A stretch of 64,000 nt of DNA from Stenotrophomonas sp. 57 (GCF_030291075.1 NZ_CP127407.1:1-64000), one strand, 5' to 3'; positions 50,091 to 59,037 are shown, numbered from the stretch's first letter. Notes: generated by a model from the letters alone, not told the origin. Program-made: numbers and translations.

Positions 50091-50846
50091 ATGGCTAATC
50101 CCTTCAGCCTGGAAGGCAAGGTCGCTCTGGTCACCGGTGGCAACACCGGCCTGGGGCAGGGCATCGCCGTGGCGCTGGCCGCCGCGGGTGCCGATGTCGC
50201 CGTGGCTGGCATCGCGCCGCCTACCGACACCATTGAAAAGATCACCGCGCTGGGCCGCCGATGCCTGGCCATCGAAGCCAACCTGATCAGCATCGAGCCG
50301 GTGGCACGCGTCGTCCGCGAAACCATCGACGGGCTGGGCGGGCTGGATATCCTGGTCAACAATGCCGGCCTGATCCGCCGCGCCGACGCCGTGGACTTCA
50401 GCGAGCAGGACTGGGACGACGTGATGAACGTCAACATCAAGTCAGCGTTCTTCATCTCGCAGGCGGCCGGCCGCCACTTCATCGAACAGGGCCGCGGCAA
50501 GATCATCAACATCGCCTCGATGCTGTCCTTCCAGGGCGGTATCCGCGTGCCGTCCTACACCGCAAGCAAGAGCGGCATCGCCGGCATCACCCGTCTGCTG
50601 GCCAACGAGTGGGCAGGCAAGGGCGTGAACATCAACGCCATCGCGCCGGGCTACATGGCCACGGACAACACGGCCCAGCTGCGTGCCGATGCGGACCGCA
50701 ACAAGGCGATTCTCGAGCGCATCCCGGCGGGCCGCTGGGGCACGCCGGACGACCTGGCCGGCGCAGCGGTGTTCCTGGCTTCGTCTGCGTCGGACTACGT
50801 GAACGGCGCCGTGTTGCCGGTCGATGGCGGCTGGCTGGCGCGCTGA
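50091..50846 (+). CDS. kduD: 2-dehydro-3-deoxy-D-gluconate 5-dehydrogenase
   Basis: KduD reduces 2,5-diketo-3-deoxygluconate to 2-keto-3-deoxygluconate, which KdgK then phosphorylates. The 251-residue short-chain dehydrogenase has the nucleotide motif VTGGNTGLGQGIA, the NNAG motif in LVNNAGLIRRA, and the catalytic YTASKSG. It follows kduI, completing the route with kdgK and eda at the other end of the locus. A repeat pair follows. Confidence 0.95.
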   Translation: MANPFSLEGKVALVTGGNTGLGQGIAVALAAAGADVAVAGIAPPTDTIEKITALGRRCLAIEANLISIEPVARVVRETIDGLGGLDILVNNAGLIRRADAVDFSEQDWDDVMNVNIKSAFFISQAAGRHFIEQGRGKIINIASMLSFQGGIRVPSYTASKSGIAGITRLLANEWAGKGVNINAIAPGYMATDNTAQLRADADRNKAILERIPAGRWGTPDDLAGAAVFLASSASDYVNGAVLPVDGGWLAR

Positions 50847-50859
50847 AGCGTGTTGTTCT

Positions 50860-50926
50860 GTAGCGCCGAGCCATGCTCGGCTGCTGCACATTGATCGAAA
50901 AGCAGCCGAGCAAGGCTCGGCTCTAC
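50860..50926. repeat. SMAG repeat pair between kduD and the esterase-cupin gene
   Basis: GTAGCGCCGAGC at 50860-50882 faces AGCCGAGC ending CTCTAC at 50904-50926. It sits 12 bases before the next start codon, so it may lower or stabilise read-through from kduD. Confidence 0.88.
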
Positions 50927-50938
50927 CGGGGCCACGCC

Positions 50939-52033
50939 ATGCGCAACCTGCTGCTGTTGCTGCTGTTGTCGTGCACCACCGCGCAGGCGGCGCCGACGCG
51001 GCTGTTCATTGCCGGCGATTCCACCGCCGCCGAATACGGGCCGGAACGCGCGCCGCAGGCGGGCTGGGGCCAGGCGCTGCAGAGCTACCTGGACCCGGCA
51101 CGCTTCGAGGTACACAACCACGCCAAGGGCGGGCGCAGCACGCGCAGCTTCATCGACGAAGGGCGCCTTGACGCGATCGCCAGCGAGCTGCGCCGCGGCG
51201 ACGTGCTGCTGATCCAGTTCGGCCACAACGATGCGAAGTTCGAAGACCGCACGCGTTACACCGATCCGGACACCGACTATCCGCGCCTGCTGATGCGCTA
51301 CGTGGAGGTGGCGCGTGACAAGGGCGCAACGCCGGTGCTGGTCACGCCGGTGGCGCGGCTGCTGTACGACTTCGGTTCACTGCTGGATACGCATGCGCGC
51401 TACACGTTGGCGATGCAGCAGCTGGCGGCGCGCGAGCGCGTCGCGCTGATCGAGCTCAACGATCGCAGCACGCGCTGGATCCGTGCGCTGGGCGAGCAGG
51501 GTGCACGTCCGTATTTCCTGTTCGTGCCCGGGCAGAACAAGGCCGACGGCACCCACTTCAGCGTGGCCGGTGCCCATGCGGTGGCCTGCCTGGTGCTGCG
51601 CGAGGCGGTGCCGCTGCTGCCTGCACTGCAGGCGGCGCTGGTGCGTGATATCGACTGCGACGTGATGGGCGCAGCGCAGGGCGCCGATGCGCAGCCGCCC
51701 TCGCAGGTGCTGCACGAAGACACGGTTGCACGCATCCAGCCCGGCCCGCATGGCGGCGCCGGGCCGACCACCGCGTACCCGTTCTTCGCCGACACGGACC
51801 TGCCGTTCGTGCTGCGCAAGCGCGTGCTGCACAAGGGCGCCGGCATCGGCCTGCATCCACAGCACAAGGATGAGATCTATTACATCATCAGCGGGCAGGG
51901 CAGCTACGTGCTGGATGGCAAGCAGCACGACGTGCGCGCAGGCCACGCATTGCTGACCCGCATCGGCAGCACGCACGCGCTGCAGCAGGTGGGTGAGGAG
52001 GATCTGGTGCTGCTGCTGGTGTACCCGCGCTGA
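50939..52033 (+). CDS. Rhamnogalacturonan acetylesterase-like SGNH domain fused to a cupin
   Basis: This is a 364-residue exported protein with two domains. The N-terminal SGNH/GDSL hydrolase has a block I GDST serine near residue 28, a block III GHND motif, and a block V DGTHFSVAG with the catalytic Asp and His. It matches rhamnogalacturonan acetylesterases. From about residue 275 a cupin follows (LHKGAGIGLHPQHKDEIYYI and later DVRAGHALLTRIGSTH). The signal ends near AQAAP. The start at 50939 avoids a frame extension through the repeat. The cupin half is unusual for this esterase family. Confidence 0.85.
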   Translation: MRNLLLLLLLSCTTAQAAPTRLFIAGDSTAAEYGPERAPQAGWGQALQSYLDPARFEVHNHAKGGRSTRSFIDEGRLDAIASELRRGDVLLIQFGHNDAKFEDRTRYTDPDTDYPRLLMRYVEVARDKGATPVLVTPVARLLYDFGSLLDTHARYTLAMQQLAARERVALIELNDRSTRWIRALGEQGARPYFLFVPGQNKADGTHFSVAGAHAVACLVLREAVPLLPALQAALVRDIDCDVMGAAQGADAQPPSQVLHEDTVARIQPGPHGGAGPTTAYPFFADTDLPFVLRKRVLHKGAGIGLHPQHKDEIYYIISGQGSYVLDGKQHDVRAGHALLTRIGSTHALQQVGEEDLVLLLVYPR

Positions 52034-52042
52034 TTGAAACGC

Positions 52043-52066
52043 AGCCGAGCATGGGCTCGGCTCTAC
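52043..52066. repeat. Single SMAG repeat after the esterase-cupin gene
   Basis: AGCCGAGCATGGGCTCGGCTCTAC is one GTAG-type element in the minus orientation, about 10 bases after the stop codon. No partner was seen nearby. Confidence 0.82.
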
Positions 52067-52088
52067 AGAACAGCGCCGGCGTGCATGC

Positions 52089-52748
52089 TCATCGTCGTTC
52101 GACAGGTTCCGGGCCGAAGTGCTTCAGCCCCAACCTGGCCAGGTCTCCCGGTCGCTCGAAATAGGCTTCGTCGAAGGCGTGCAGCGCCTCCTGCTCCTGT
52201 TCGGTCATCGCGCCGTACAGGTCGGTCAGTTGCTTGACCGCCGGGTCATCTTCCAGCCGGTCGACCAGCCCGCGCATGCCGGCCAGGATCGCGTGGGTCT
52301 GCGCCGCGCCCATCGCCTGCAGCGCACGCAGCGCCAGCTGGCAGGTCGGGTCGCCCCAGTTGCACAGGAACTGCATGAAGCCGCCGTTGTTGATGTCCGC
52401 TTCCATGCGCCACAGCGCCACCAGCTGCTGGTCTTCGTCGGACAGCGCATCCAGCGTCCACGCGGCTGCCTTCAGTCGCGCCAGCGCGGCCTCGTAGCGG
52501 TCATCCCACACCTGGTTGGGGATATCGACCACGCCCGTCTCGCGCGGCGGCAGCAGCGCAGGCCAGTTCACGCCCAACCCACTGGCGGTGGCCACCCAGT
52601 CCGCGCGTTGCTCAGGCGTGGCTTCGAACAGCGCCGGCGTCCAGCGCAGCGGCTGGCGGGTACGGCGGCCATCGGCCAGGGTCAGCACGATGAAGTCGTC
52701 GTCGAAAGCGACATCGGTTACGCGCAGCGAAGCAAATGCATCCGTCAT
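52089..52748 (-). CDS. DUF2442/DMP19-like fusion protein
   Basis: This is a 219-residue cytoplasmic protein. The N-terminal half (about residues 1-80, VTDVAFDDDFIVLTLADGR) resembles DUF2442, a small domain linked to toxin-antitoxin and nucleic-acid contexts. The C-terminal half (about 100-200, WRMEADINNGGFMQFLCNWG) resembles the DMP19/DUF4375 domain, a DNA-mimic type fold. I base both on remembered motifs. It lies 31 bp after phhA on the same strand, so they may be co-transcribed although the link is unclear. Confidence 0.72.
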   Translation of the reverse strand: MTDAFASLRVTDVAFDDDFIVLTLADGRRTRQPLRWTPALFEATPEQRADWVATASGLGVNWPALLPPRETGVVDIPNQVWDDRYEAALARLKAAAWTLDALSDEDQQLVALWRMEADINNGGFMQFLCNWGDPTCQLALRALQAMGAAQTHAILAGMRGLVDRLEDDPAVKQLTDLYGAMTEQEQEALHAFDEAYFERPGDLARLGLKHFGPEPVERR

Positions 52749-52779
52749 GCCGTGCAGGATACCCGCGCGGCAGCGCGCA

Positions 52780-53673
52780 TCACACGTCGCCGCCGTCCGC
52801 CCAGCCTTCACCCGTGCCGGCCTGGAACACGTGGTCGTCGGCCTGCACATCACCGGCTGGTAGGTGCGCCTGGTCGGCCAGTGCGGCGTAGATCGGGGTG
52901 AAGTCCGGCGAGGTCGCCTGCATCAGCTGTTCGAAGCTGTCGATGACGAAGTAGGTCTTCTGGAAGGTGTCGATGCGGTACTTCGTGCGCATGATCCGCT
53001 GCAGGTCGAAGCCGATGCGGTTCGGCGCGGCCGATTCCAGCGAGTACAGCGATTCGCCCTTTGACGACACGATGCCCGCACCGTAGATGCGCAGGCCATC
53101 GGGCGTATTGATCAGGCCAAATTCCACGGTGTACCAGTACAGGCGGGTCAGGTTCTGCAGCGCGTCCAGACCGATGGCGTGCGCTTTGACGCCGCCACGG
53201 CCGTACGCTTCCATGTAATCGGCGAACACCGGGTTCATCAGCAACGGCACGTGGCCGAACAGATCGTGGAACAGGTCCGGCTCGGCGATGTAGTCGATCT
53301 GGTCCGGGCGACGGATCCACCAGGTCACCGGAAAGCGGCGGTTGGCCAGGTGGTCGAAGAAATCCAGTTCCGGCAGCAGGCCTTCCACGCCGACCAGGGT
53401 CCAGCCGGTGGCGGCGCCAAGCACTTCGTTGAGCTGGTCGAAGCGCGGGATCATGTGCGCGCTCATGCCCATCTCGTCCTGCGCATCCAGGAATTCCTGG
53501 CAGGCGCGGCCGACCAGCAGTTCGCGCTGGCGCTGGTACAGCGTGCTCCAGGTGGCGTGGTCGTCGGCGGTATAGGTGTCCCACGGCTGCTCGACGAGCG
53601 CGGTGGCGTACACCGGCACGTAGCCCTTGTCGGTCTGCTGGTGTTCGACGCGGCGGGGCTGGGCGAGGTCCAT
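52780..53673 (-). CDS. phhA: Phenylalanine 4-monooxygenase
   Basis: PhhA hydroxylates phenylalanine to tyrosine using iron, O2 and tetrahydropterin. The 297-residue protein has the iron ligands His136 and His141 in PDLFHDLFGHVPLL and Glu184 in YTVEFGLI, the facial triad of the aromatic hydroxylases. It lacks the regulatory domain of animal enzymes, as is normal in bacteria. It is divergent from an Lrp/AsnC regulator with dyad sites between them. The pterin recycling gene is not adjacent. Confidence 0.96.
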   Translation of the reverse strand: MDLAQPRRVEHQQTDKGYVPVYATALVEQPWDTYTADDHATWSTLYQRQRELLVGRACQEFLDAQDEMGMSAHMIPRFDQLNEVLGAATGWTLVGVEGLLPELDFFDHLANRRFPVTWWIRRPDQIDYIAEPDLFHDLFGHVPLLMNPVFADYMEAYGRGGVKAHAIGLDALQNLTRLYWYTVEFGLINTPDGLRIYGAGIVSSKGESLYSLESAAPNRIGFDLQRIMRTKYRIDTFQKTYFVIDSFEQLMQATSPDFTPIYAALADQAHLPAGDVQADDHVFQAGTGEGWADGGDV

Positions 53674-53719
53674 GGGGCACTCCTGGGTGGGATACCCACG
53701 ATGCTAGGGCAGAGCTCGC

Positions 53720-53732
53720 GCAACAGGGTTGC
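53720..53732. promoter_or_regulatory. GCAAC/GTTGC dyad in the phhA-lrp promoter region
   Basis: GCAACAGGGTTGC is a perfect 5+3+5 dyad 47 bases upstream of phhA. A reversed version overlaps the regulator start, so both are candidate binding sites for the Lrp-type protein. Confidence 0.55.
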
Positions 53733-53784
53733 AAAAGTTGCGCCGAATGGGCTCGGTGGCGCAATATCCTTGCGTACTCACCAT

Positions 53785-53797
53785 GTTGCGGGGCAAC
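53785..53797. promoter_or_regulatory. GTTGC/GCAAC dyad just before the lrp start
   Basis: GTTGCGGGGCAAC ends one base before the regulator ATG and includes its ribosome site. Binding here would block translation or transcription, the pattern expected for autoregulation. A longer dyad TTGCGCC-N13-GGCGCAA lies between the two sites (53738-53764). Confidence 0.55.
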
Positions 53798-53798
53798 A

Positions 53799-54284
53799 AT
53801 GGCCGGAGAAGTCCAGTTCGATCGCACGGATATACGCCTGCTGGCCGAAATCCAGCGGGATGGTCGCGCCACCAACGCTGAACTGGCGGCGCGGGTGAAC
53901 CTGTCGCCCTCGGCCTGCCTGCGCCGCCTGCAGCGGCTGGAAAGCGAGGGCGTGATCGTCGGCTACGGTGCGCGGCTGGAACCGCGGCAGCTGCGCCTGG
54001 GCCTGCAGGCCTTCGTGCGGGTGCAGCTGGAAAAGCACGACCAGGCCGCCATCGGCCACTTCGTGGACAGTGTGCAAGCGTGGGATGAAGTGGTGGCCTG
54101 CCATGCGCTGACCGGCGACATGGACTATCTGCTGCACGTCTACGTGCGCGACCTGGAGCACTTCTCGCGCTTCCTGCTGGACCGCCTGCTCAACGCCGGT
54201 GGCGTGGCCGATGCCAATTCCAGCTTCGTGCTGCGTACCGTGAAGGGCTTCCAGGCGTTGCCGCTGTCGCAGCTGGAGCCCTGA
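53799..54284 (+). CDS. Lrp/AsnC-family transcriptional regulator
   Basis: This 161-residue Lrp-type regulator has an N-terminal winged helix-turn-helix (RTDIRLLAEIQRDGRATNAE, then NLSPSACLRRLQRLE) and a C-terminal RAM ligand domain. It is divergent from phhA across 125 bp. Divergent pairs of this kind usually regulate the neighbour in response to an amino acid, here probably phenylalanine or tyrosine. The dyads in the shared region fit. Confidence 0.9.
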   Translation: MAGEVQFDRTDIRLLAEIQRDGRATNAELAARVNLSPSACLRRLQRLESEGVIVGYGARLEPRQLRLGLQAFVRVQLEKHDQAAIGHFVDSVQAWDEVVACHALTGDMDYLLHVYVRDLEHFSRFLLDRLLNAGGVADANSSFVLRTVKGFQALPLSQLEP

Positions 54285-54324
54285 GCGACCACCGGGGCGT
54301 GCCCGGTGGCCAGCCATCAACGGA

Positions 54325-55317
54325 TCAGCACTTGTCCTTGCGGCCCATCAGCTTGCCCAGACGCGAGGCTTCCTCGCACTTGGGTGCAGCCACCGGCGGC
54401 GGTGCGGCTGCGGCGGCACGTGCGCGCTGCAGCTGCTGGATCTTCGCGCGGATCTGCGGCATCGCCGCCATCGCGGCCTTTTCACCTTCCAGGATCGCGG
54501 TGCCGCGCTGGCTGAAATCAGCGGCGCCGATGTCCAGTACCTTCGGCCGGATGACCACGTCGGCGCGCGCCAGTTCCTGCTCGCCCAGGCGCTGGCCCAT
54601 GATCGAGATGGACTGGTTGACGATGCCGAGCATGCCGGTCGGTGCCTTGCCGCTGGCCTTGCTGGAGATGTCCACGGCGATCACGAAGTCGGCGCCGAGC
54701 TGGCGCGCGGCATCCACCGGCACCGGGCTGACCACGCCACCATCGATGTAGTTGCGGCCGCCGATCTTCACCGGCTCGAACACGCCGGGAATGCTGCTGG
54801 AGGCGCGCACGGCCTGGCCGACGTTGCCGCGCACGAAGATCGCGCGCTCGCCTGTTTCCAGCTGGGTCGCGACTGCGGCGAACGGCTTCTTCAGGCGCTC
54901 GGCGGGGCGGTTGGCGACCTGCTCGTTGACGTAGTCCTGCAGCTTCTGGCCCTGCACTAGGCCACCGGAGAACAGGCGCACGTCGCGGATGCTGGCTTCA
55001 TCCAGCGCCACCGCCTTGCTCTGCATCTGGAACGCATCCATGCCGCTGGCATACAGCGCGCCGACCACGCTGCCGGCGCTGGTGCCCGACACCACCACCG
55101 GCTCGAAGCCATTGGCCTCCAGCATCTTGATCACGCCGATGTGGGCAAAGCCCTTGGCCGCACCGCCACCGAGGGCGATACCGATCTTCACCGGCTTGGC
55201 CTGCGGCACCACGGTCGGTGCCGGCGGCGGCGTGGGGCGGACCGGGTCGCCACCGCAGCCGGCCAGCAGGCCGATCAGGGCGACGGACAGCAGCATGCGG
55301 GGGCGGAACAGGCTCAT
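54325..55317 (-). CDS. Patatin-like phospholipase lipoprotein
   Basis: This is a 330-residue lipoprotein, with a signal ending in GLLAGC, and the catalytic dyad of patatin-like lipases. The oxyanion motif is GGGAAKGFAHIG, the nucleophile serine is in GTSAGS, and the aspartate is in YIDGGVVSP. It resembles the RssA group. A C-terminal coiled or alanine-rich tail (RARAAAAAPPPVAAP) follows. The start at 55317 (MSLFRPRM) gives the lipoprotein signal; the longer frame lacks one. Confidence 0.9.
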   Translation of the reverse strand: MSLFRPRMLLSVALIGLLAGCGGDPVRPTPPPAPTVVPQAKPVKIGIALGGGAAKGFAHIGVIKMLEANGFEPVVVSGTSAGSVVGALYASGMDAFQMQSKAVALDEASIRDVRLFSGGLVQGQKLQDYVNEQVANRPAERLKKPFAAVATQLETGERAIFVRGNVGQAVRASSSIPGVFEPVKIGGRNYIDGGVVSPVPVDAARQLGADFVIAVDISSKASGKAPTGMLGIVNQSISIMGQRLGEQELARADVVIRPKVLDIGAADFSQRGTAILEGEKAAMAAMPQIRAKIQQLQRARAAAAAPPPVAAPKCEEASRLGKLMGRKDKC

Positions 55318-55462
55318 CGGCAGTGCGCTCGCGGCGCCGGATTCGGGAAAGGGCGCCAGCATACCGAAGCGGTGGCGGGGCGGGCAGGGTGGGGGAGCTG
55401 CCTATTCAGGAAATGGAGCGCGGGCGGGGCCGGCCAAGGTCGGCACCGCCCGGGCGAGGGGC

Positions 55463-56476
55463 TCAGAACCGGTTGTCGCCGTCCAGCATCCGGCCCAGGC
55501 CGCCCAGCACCGAGCCTTCGCCGCGGCTCTGGCCGCCGCCCTGCGGCGCCGCCAACCACATGCGCCCGGCCAGGCGCGAGAACGGCAGCGACTGCAGCCA
55601 GACCTTGCCCGGGCCGGTCAGCGTGGCCAGGAACACGCCCTCGCCTCCGAACAGCATGCTCTTGATGCCGGTGACCCGGCGTACGTCCATGTCCACGGTC
55701 GGGTGGTAGGCCACGACGCAGCCGGTATCCACGTCCAGGCGCTCACCTGCGGCCAGCTCGCGCTCGACCACGCAGCCACCGGCGTGGATGAACACCCAGC
55801 CGTCCCCTTCCAGCTTCTGCATGATGAAGCCTTCGCCACCGAACAGGCCGGTCATGATCTTGCGCTGGAACTGCACGCCGATCTGCACGCCGCGCGCACC
55901 GGCCAGGAAGCTGTCCTTCTGGCAGATCAGGCGGCCGCCGTGCTGGTCCAGTTTCATCGCCAGCACGGTGCCGGGGTAGGGCGCGGCGAAGGCGACCTTG
56001 CCCTTGCCATGGCCGCTCTGGGTGTAGACGGTGGCGAACAGGCTCTCGCCGGTCAGCACGCGCTTGCCGGCGGCCATCACCTTGCCCATGAAGCCGCCCT
56101 GGACGCCGTTGGCGGCGCCGAACACGGTATCCATCTGCACCGTGGCGTCCTTGAACATCAGTGCACCGGCCTCGGCGATGGCGCTCTCGCCGGGGTCGAG
56201 CTCGATCTCCACGAACTGCATTTCATGGCCGACGATGCGGAACTCGATGTCGTCGGCGCGGCCGCTGACGCCTGCCGGTACCGGCGGCGGGGTATTGGGC
56301 ATGCCCGGCGCCGGCGCCTGCAGCTCGGCCACCTCGGCGATCGGCGTCCACCCGCTCATGCCCTGGCACCAGGCCAGGGCGCGTGGATTGGCCTGGGCGT
56401 AGCGGCGCGCGGCCTCGTCATCAAGCGGGCCGACGCGCTCGGCCTGGGCGGAGGCGTGGAAGAACCACTGGGTCAT
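55463..56476 (-). CDS. GYF-domain plus AIM24-family protein
   Basis: This is a 337-residue protein with two domains. The N-terminal GYF_2-type domain (about residues 1-55) has an aromatic-rich start MTQWFFHASAQAERVGPL and a GMSGWTPIAEVAEL segment. The AIM24/TIGR00266 beta-rich domain follows (about 85-320), containing MQFVEIELDPGESAIAEAGA. AIM24-family proteins have poorly known roles. The GYF part suggests binding of proline-rich partners. No signal peptide is seen. It is upstream of the patatin gene on the same strand. Confidence 0.82.
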   Translation of the reverse strand: MTQWFFHASAQAERVGPLDDEAARRYAQANPRALAWCQGMSGWTPIAEVAELQAPAPGMPNTPPPVPAGVSGRADDIEFRIVGHEMQFVEIELDPGESAIAEAGALMFKDATVQMDTVFGAANGVQGGFMGKVMAAGKRVLTGESLFATVYTQSGHGKGKVAFAAPYPGTVLAMKLDQHGGRLICQKDSFLAGARGVQIGVQFQRKIMTGLFGGEGFIMQKLEGDGWVFIHAGGCVVERELAAGERLDVDTGCVVAYHPTVDMDVRRVTGIKSMLFGGEGVFLATLTGPGKVWLQSLPFSRLAGRMWLAAPQGGGQSRGEGSVLGGLGRMLDGDNRF

Positions 56477-56634
56477 GGCGGCGGGTCCGTCGCGGTGGAA
56501 ACCCCGAGTCTAGCGAGCGCCCGGGGGCGTCGGCGACGGGGCCATGAACGGCGGGCGTTTGCGGCGCAGGTGCTGTATTGCAACAATTATCTGGTAGCGC
56601 CGTTTTACCACCCCTCCAAACACAGCCTACCGCC

Positions 56635-58905
56635 ATGTCCCCGACCCGCACTTCCCGTGGCCGCCTTCCGGTCGCGCGCCCCCTCGTTGCCGCTCTTTCC
56701 GCCCTGCTGCCGCTGGTAGCAGCCGCCCAGGAAATCCCCGCTGCCAAGGATCCGGTTGCCCTCGATGCCCTGCAGGTGACCGCGCAGCGCCGCGTCGAGA
56801 ACGCCAAGGACGTACCGGTCGCACTGAGCGCGATCCAGGGCGAGAAGCTGGATGTGCTCGGTTCGGCCGGCGATGACATCCGCTTCCTGGCCGCGCGCGT
56901 GCCCAGCCTCAACATCGAGTCGTCCTACGGCCGTGCCTTCCCGCGCTTCTACATCCGCGGCCTGGGCAACACCGATTTCGACCTCAATGCCTCGCAGCCG
57001 GTGTCGCTGGTGTACGACGACGTGGTGCAGGAAAGCCCGCTGCTGAAGGGCTTCCCGCTGTTCGACCTGGCCAACGTGGAAGTGCTGCGTGGCCCACAGG
57101 GCACCCTGTTCGGCCGCAACACCCCGGCCGGCGTGGTCAAGTTCGATTCGGCACGCCCGTCGCAGGATGCCGATGGCTACATCCGCGTGGGCTATGGCAG
57201 CTACAACAGCTGGAACGTGCAGGGTGCCTACGGCGGCCCGCTGACCGATCGCTGGTCGGCACGTGTCTCGGCCATCTACCAGCGCCGCGACGACTGGGTC
57301 GACAACACCCGTGCTGGTGCCCCCAACAGTGGCTTCGAAGGCTATGACGAATCCGCAGGCCGCGTGCAGTTCCTGTACGAAGGCGACGACTTCGAAGCGC
57401 TGTTCAACCTGCACAAGCGCAAGCTCAACGGCACCGCGCGCCTGTTCCGCGCCAACATCATCCAGAAGGGCGGCAATTCGCTGGTCGAGAACTTCGACCG
57501 CGACAAGGTGGCCAACGATGGCGTCAACTTCTCGGACCTGGACACCTGGGGCGGCAGCGCGCGCCTGCAGTGGAACCTCGGCTCGGTGACGCTGCACTCG
57601 ATCACCGGCTACGAGACCGCCGAATCGCTCAACCGTGGCGACATCGACGGTGGCTACGGTGCAGCCTTCCTCGGTGCCGGCAATTACGGCCCGGGCCTGA
57701 TTCCGTTCTCGTCGGAGTCGGCCGACGGCCTGCCGCACCACCGCCAGTGGACGCAGGAAGTGCGCATCGAGTCCAACGAATGGGGCCGCTTCGACTGGCA
57801 GGCCGGCGTCTTCTACTTCGATGAAGACGTGACCATCAACAACTTCAACTACGACTCGCTGACCCCGGGCAATCCGCAGACCGGCCACGTGGTGCAGAAC
57901 CAGCGCAACAAGGCGTGGGCGGTGTTCGCTTCGGGCGACTTCGATGTCACCGACCGCTTCAAGCTGCGCGCCGGCGTGCGCTACACCCAGGACAAGAAGG
58001 ACTTCAGCGCCAGCGTGCTGCAGGCCGTGCCGTTCGGCACCCCGGTCAGCGGCCCGTACCTGGCCAACACCGACGTCAACGACGTCAGCTGGGATGTCAG
58101 CGGCGTGTACAAGCTGACCGACGACATCAACGCCTACGCCCGCGTGGCCAAGGGCTTCCGTGCGCCGTCCATCCAGGGCCGCCTGGCCTTCGCGCCGGGC
58201 CTGTCGCAGGCCGATTCGGAGAAGGTCATCTCGTATGAGGCCGGCATCAAGGCCGACCTGTTCGAGCGCCGTGCGCGCCTGGGCCTCAGCGTGTTCCGCT
58301 ACAACGTCGACGGCCAGCAGCTGATCGCCGTGGGCGGCAGCAACAACACCGCCACCCTGCTCAATGCCGACAAGACCATTGGCCAGGGCGTGGAGCTGGA
58401 CCTGGAGGCCTACCTGGCCGACAACGTCCTGCTGACCTTCGGCAGCAGCTACAACGACACCGAGATCAAGGACAAGAACCTGGCGGTGGCGATCTGCGGC
58501 GGTGGCTGCACCATCACCGACCCGACCACGGTGATCAACGGCCAGACCTACGCACTGGTCAACGGCAACCCGTTGCCGCAGGCACCGAAGTGGATCCACA
58601 ACGCGACCCTGCGCGTGGGCTTCCCGCTCAGCGACGGCAGCGAGCTGTACGCCTACACCGACTGGGCCTACCGCAGTGCGGTGAACTTCTTCATCTACGA
58701 GTCGCCGGAGTTCCGCGGCCGTAGTTCGCTGGAAGGTGGCCTGCGCCTGGGCTACAACTGGGATTACGGCCAGTACGACGTGGCCGTGTTCGGCCGCAAC
58801 CTGACCAACCAGACCCGCGTGGTCGGTGCGATCGACTTCAACAACCTGACCGGCTTCCTCAACGAGCCGCGCACCTGGGGCGTGGAGTTCACCGCGAAGT
58901 TCTGA
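56635..58905 (+). CDS. TonB-dependent receptor
   Basis: This is a 756-residue outer-membrane receptor. A signal peptide is cut near AAAQE, and a plug follows with VNAKDVPVALSAI-type opening strands and NVEVLRGPQGTLFGRNTPAG. The barrel ends GVEFTAKF. It belongs to the group with the pattern IRGLGNTDFDLNAS, often linked to uptake of sugars, siderophores or other large nutrients. The ligand is not evident. The start at 56635 is the last ATG before the signal peptide. Confidence 0.92.
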   Translation: MSPTRTSRGRLPVARPLVAALSALLPLVAAAQEIPAAKDPVALDALQVTAQRRVENAKDVPVALSAIQGEKLDVLGSAGDDIRFLAARVPSLNIESSYGRAFPRFYIRGLGNTDFDLNASQPVSLVYDDVVQESPLLKGFPLFDLANVEVLRGPQGTLFGRNTPAGVVKFDSARPSQDADGYIRVGYGSYNSWNVQGAYGGPLTDRWSARVSAIYQRRDDWVDNTRAGAPNSGFEGYDESAGRVQFLYEGDDFEALFNLHKRKLNGTARLFRANIIQKGGNSLVENFDRDKVANDGVNFSDLDTWGGSARLQWNLGSVTLHSITGYETAESLNRGDIDGGYGAAFLGAGNYGPGLIPFSSESADGLPHHRQWTQEVRIESNEWGRFDWQAGVFYFDEDVTINNFNYDSLTPGNPQTGHVVQNQRNKAWAVFASGDFDVTDRFKLRAGVRYTQDKKDFSASVLQAVPFGTPVSGPYLANTDVNDVSWDVSGVYKLTDDINAYARVAKGFRAPSIQGRLAFAPGLSQADSEKVISYEAGIKADLFERRARLGLSVFRYNVDGQQLIAVGGSNNTATLLNADKTIGQGVELDLEAYLADNVLLTFGSSYNDTEIKDKNLAVAICGGGCTITDPTTVINGQTYALVNGNPLPQAPKWIHNATLRVGFPLSDGSELYAYTDWAYRSAVNFFIYESPEFRGRSSLEGGLRLGYNWDYGQYDVAVFGRNLTNQTRVVGAIDFNNLTGFLNEPRTWGVEFTAKF

Positions 58906-58930
58906 TGCGTTGGCTGCGTTGATGCAATGA

Positions 58931-58959
58931 AGAAGGGCCGGCGCAATGCCGGCCCTTCT
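58931..58959 (+). terminator. Intrinsic terminator of the third receptor gene
   Basis: AGAAGGGCCGGC and GCCGGCCCTTCT form a perfect stem with a short loop, 25 bases after the stop, followed by a GTTTC stretch that is only weakly T-rich. Confidence 0.78.
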
Positions 58960-58973
58960 GTTTCCTGCTTCAT

Positions 58974-59026
58974 GTAGAGCCGAGCCTGCGCTCGGCTGCT
59001 CTGAGCCGAGCATGGCTCGGCTCTAC
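58974..59026. repeat. SMAG repeat pair between converging genes
   Basis: GTAGAGCCGAGC and a second element ending GGCTCGGCTCTAC face each other with a very short gap, between the receptor terminator and the end of the acid phosphatase gene. Confidence 0.88.
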
Positions 59027-59037
59027 AGAGGCATGGC

